This document shows positions 5,872 through 7,613 of a stretch of 7,613 nucleotides of DNA, piece by piece; the stretch's first letter is position 1, and each line of letters begins with the position of its first letter. Origin of the DNA: an uncultured Clostridiaceae bacterium. Its GTDB lineage: Bacteria > Bacillota > Clostridia > Lachnospirales > Lachnospiraceae. Made by a program: the position numbers and the translations under genes. The notes under the pieces were generated by a model. That model worked only from the letters and a program-made list of their open reading frames with translations. It searched no databases and had not been told where the DNA came from. The DNA lies in contig CATKZA010000074.1 of NCBI GenBank assembly GCA_949841235.1, positions 1 through 7,613 on the forward strand. Reading direction: 5' to 3'.

Positions 5872-6645
5872 CTAACCTGCCAGCCCGGACACCATCTCTC
5901 GTACATACCGCCCCAATTCTTCCCCTGCACCATCCCCATATTTACCAATGATCTTCACGATAGCACTGCCAATGATGGCACCATCGGAAATTGAAGCGTA
6001 CTGATGTACCTGTTTCCTTGTATTTATGCCAAATCCCACAGCCACCGGCGTATCTGTCACGTCCCGGATGGTCTCCACGATTTCCCCCACATCCGTCGTG
6101 ATCTCGCTCCTAGCACCGGTAACCCCCATGGAAGACACCACGTAGATAAAGCCTGTGGCATCCTTGGCCACCATCTGAATCCGCTCCCTGGACGTGGGCG
6201 CAATCATAGCAATCACATCCACGTCATATTTTCTGGCAATAGGAACCAATTCTTCCCGCTCCTCAAAAGGAAGATCCGGGATAATCAGTCCATCCACGCC
6301 GCAAGACCGACATCTCTCGCAAAACCTTTCATAGCCATACTTATATACCGTATTCAAATAGGTAAGAAACACTAACGGTATCTGGCTCTTCTCCCGCAGG
6401 GATGACACCATGTCAAATATTTTTTCCGTAGTGCATCCCGCACCCAGCGCCCGCAAATTCGCTTCCTGAATCACCGGTCCGTCCGCAATGGGATCAGAAA
6501 AGGGAATCCCCAGTTCCACCAAGGCCGCCCCTGCCCGTTCCATCTCCAGCACAAATTCCGCCGTCTTTTCCAGACTGGGATCTCCCGCCGTAAGAAATCC
6601 AATAAACGCTTTCTTATTATTAAATGCATTCTTTATCTTGCTCAT
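5872..6645 (-). CDS. trpA: Tryptophan synthase alpha subunit
   Basis: TrpA splits indole-3-glycerol phosphate into indole and glyceraldehyde 3-phosphate and passes indole through a tunnel to TrpB. The protein has 257 residues, within the family range, and an (alpha/beta)8 barrel pattern. The catalytic acids are visible in ELGIPFSDPIADGP: Glu44 and Asp55 correspond to Glu49 and Asp60 of the Salmonella enzyme. The phosphate-binding stretches SSMGVTGAR and VGFGI are also present. ATG at 6645 is preceded by AAGGGGGAT, a good ribosome binding site. The gene lies 85 nt after trpB and is almost certainly co-transcribed with it. The gap holds two short hairpins, GGCAG/CTGCC (6709-6723) just after the trpB stop and CCGC/GCGG (6660-6672) next to the ribosome binding site. 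A 6-bp repeat, AGGGAT/ATCCCT (5846-5870), follows the stop but lacks a T run, so no good operon terminator is seen. Confidence 0.97.
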   Translation of the reverse strand: MSKIKNAFNNKKAFIGFLTAGDPSLEKTAEFVLEMERAGAALVELGIPFSDPIADGPVIQEANLRALGAGCTTEKIFDMVSSLREKSQIPLVFLTYLNTVYKYGYERFCERCRSCGVDGLIIPDLPFEEREELVPIARKYDVDVIAMIAPTSRERIQMVAKDATGFIYVVSSMGVTGARSEITTDVGEIVETIRDVTDTPVAVGFGINTRKQVHQYASISDGAIIGSAIVKIIGKYGDGAGEELGRYVREMVSGLAG

Positions 6646-6730
6646 AACAATCCCCCTTGCCGCCTATAGCGGTTCATATATTGATGAAAAACAACCTGGT
6701 GCGAGACAGGCAGTTATCCTGCCATGCAGC

Positions 6731-7612
6731 CTATTCATGCAAATCAATCCCCCGATATCTGGCAATGGCCGCCACGTCCTTATCTCCCCGCCCGGAGAGG
6801 GTGCAGATAATTATCTGATCCTTTTCCATTTCCGGCGCAATCTTCATCAGGTGGGCCACCGCATGGGAACTTTCAATGGCGGCGATAATTCCTTCCGTCC
6901 TGGCAATATACTCAAAAGCCTGCACTGCCTCCTCATCCGTCACCGGCACATATTCCGCCCTGCCAATGTCCCGCAGATATGCGTGTTCCGGGCCAACGCC
7001 GGGATAATCCAGCCCCGCCGAAATAGAATACACCGGCGCAATCTGCCCGAATGCATCCTGGCAGAAATAGGATTTCATCCCATGGAAAATCCCCTCCGTA
7101 CCCACGGCCATAGTGGCGGCAGTCCGATCCGTGTCCACGCCGTGTCCTGCTGCCTCGCAGCCAATCAGGCGAACGCCTTTATCCTTGATAAATTCCCTGA
7201 AAGAACCCATGGCATTGCTGCCACCGCCCACGCATGCCATCACCACATCAGGCAGTTTGCCCTCCCGAGACAGTATCTGTTCTCTTGCCTCCCGACTAAT
7301 CACGCTCTGGAAATCCCCCACCATCATAGGAAATGGATGGGGTCCCATGACAGAGCCCAGGACATACAAGGTATCATCTACCCTGGCAGTCCACTCCCGC
7401 ATGCAGGCATTGACCGCATCCTTCAACGTGGCAGTTCCGCTTTTCACCGGATGCACCTTTGCCCCCAGAAGTTCCATGCGATACACATTCAATGCCTGGC
7501 GAATCGTATCTTCCTTTCCCATATAGACTTCACATTCCATATCCAAAAGAGCCGCCGCCGTGGCCGTGGCCACGCCGTGCTGCCCTGCCCCGGTCTCCGC
7601 TATCACCCTGGT
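6731..7612 (-). CDS. trpB: Tryptophan synthase beta subunit (5' end beyond window)
   Basis: TrpB is the PLP enzyme that condenses indole with L-serine to give tryptophan. The last 293 codons are present. The frame is open to the right edge ([13 protein letters not shown]), so roughly 100 N-terminal residues, including the PLP-binding lysine of the HTGAHK motif, lie outside. Visible hallmarks: [14 protein letters not shown] with the catalytic Glu (Glu109 in Salmonella), [11 protein letters not shown], the glycine-rich PLP-phosphate loop [23 protein letters not shown], and [10 protein letters not shown] with the serine that contacts the PLP ring nitrogen. It is the standard trpB1-type sequence, found next to trpA and expected to form the alpha2beta2 complex with it. 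A GTG at 7606 is internal and not a real start. The remaining trp genes would be expected to the right. Confidence 0.96.
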   Translation of the reverse strand, partial: TRVIAETGAGQHGVATATAAALLDMECEVYMGKEDTIRQALNVYRMELLGAKVHPVKSGTATLKDAVNACMREWTARVDDTLYVLGSVMGPHPFPMMVGDFQSVISREAREQILSREGKLPDVVMACVGGGSNAMGSFREFIKDKGVRLIGCEAAGHGVDTDRTAATMAVGTEGIFHGMKSYFCQDAFGQIAPVYSISAGLDYPGVGPEHAYLRDIGRAEYVPVTDEEAVQAFEYIARTEGIIAAIESSHAVAHLMKIAPEMEKDQIIICTLSGRGDKDVAAIARYRGIDLHE

Positions 7613-7613
7613 C

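Overview
The window looks like chromosomal DNA from a gut-type Firmicute, probably Lachnospiraceae/Clostridia. The main support is a complete pyruvate, phosphate dikinase (PPDK) whose phospho-histidine and active-site cysteine fall at residues 455 and 831, the positions known for the Clostridium symbiosum enzyme. The glycolytic enzyme type and the AGGAGG ribosome binding sites agree with this. The species assignment is an inference. All five genes read leftward (minus strand).

Positions 1-1721 are the end of a Tn7-like transposon that continues past the left edge. It carries tnsA (small endonuclease-like partner) and the first 406 codons of tnsB (DDE transposase). The coding part is followed by about 140 bp of transposon-end DNA holding at least four copies of a TCCCCAAAA-type repeat, the presumed TnsB binding sites. 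The outermost copy ends in ACA, the usual Tn7/Mu-type terminus. Positions 1741-1989 are a separate 249-bp segment bounded by a 37-bp imperfect inverted repeat with TGT/ACA ends. It encloses a bidirectional intrinsic terminator that serves ppdK.

Positions 1996-4629 hold ppdK, with its own strong ribosome binding site and an extended -10 promoter. The roughly 345-bp gap upstream holds that promoter, some stem-loops and a weak terminator. Positions 4976-5728 encode a class I SAM-dependent methyltransferase of unknown substrate with its own TTGACA-type promoter. Positions 5872-7612 are the end of a tryptophan operon: trpA complete, and trpB cut by the right edge. TrpA and TrpB form the tryptophan synthase complex that makes tryptophan from indole-glycerol phosphate and serine.

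The most interesting region is the junction at 1553-1995. The tnsA-side end of the transposon faces the 3' end of ppdK, the same geometry as Tn7 next to glmS. If the 249-bp inverted-repeat element is ignored, the transposon end would lie 25 bp from the ppdK stop codon. This suggests, but does not prove, that ppdK is the attachment gene of this Tn7-like family. The TnsA here also lacks the usual catalytic lysine in its nuclease motif. TnsC, the target-selection protein and any cargo lie outside the window.
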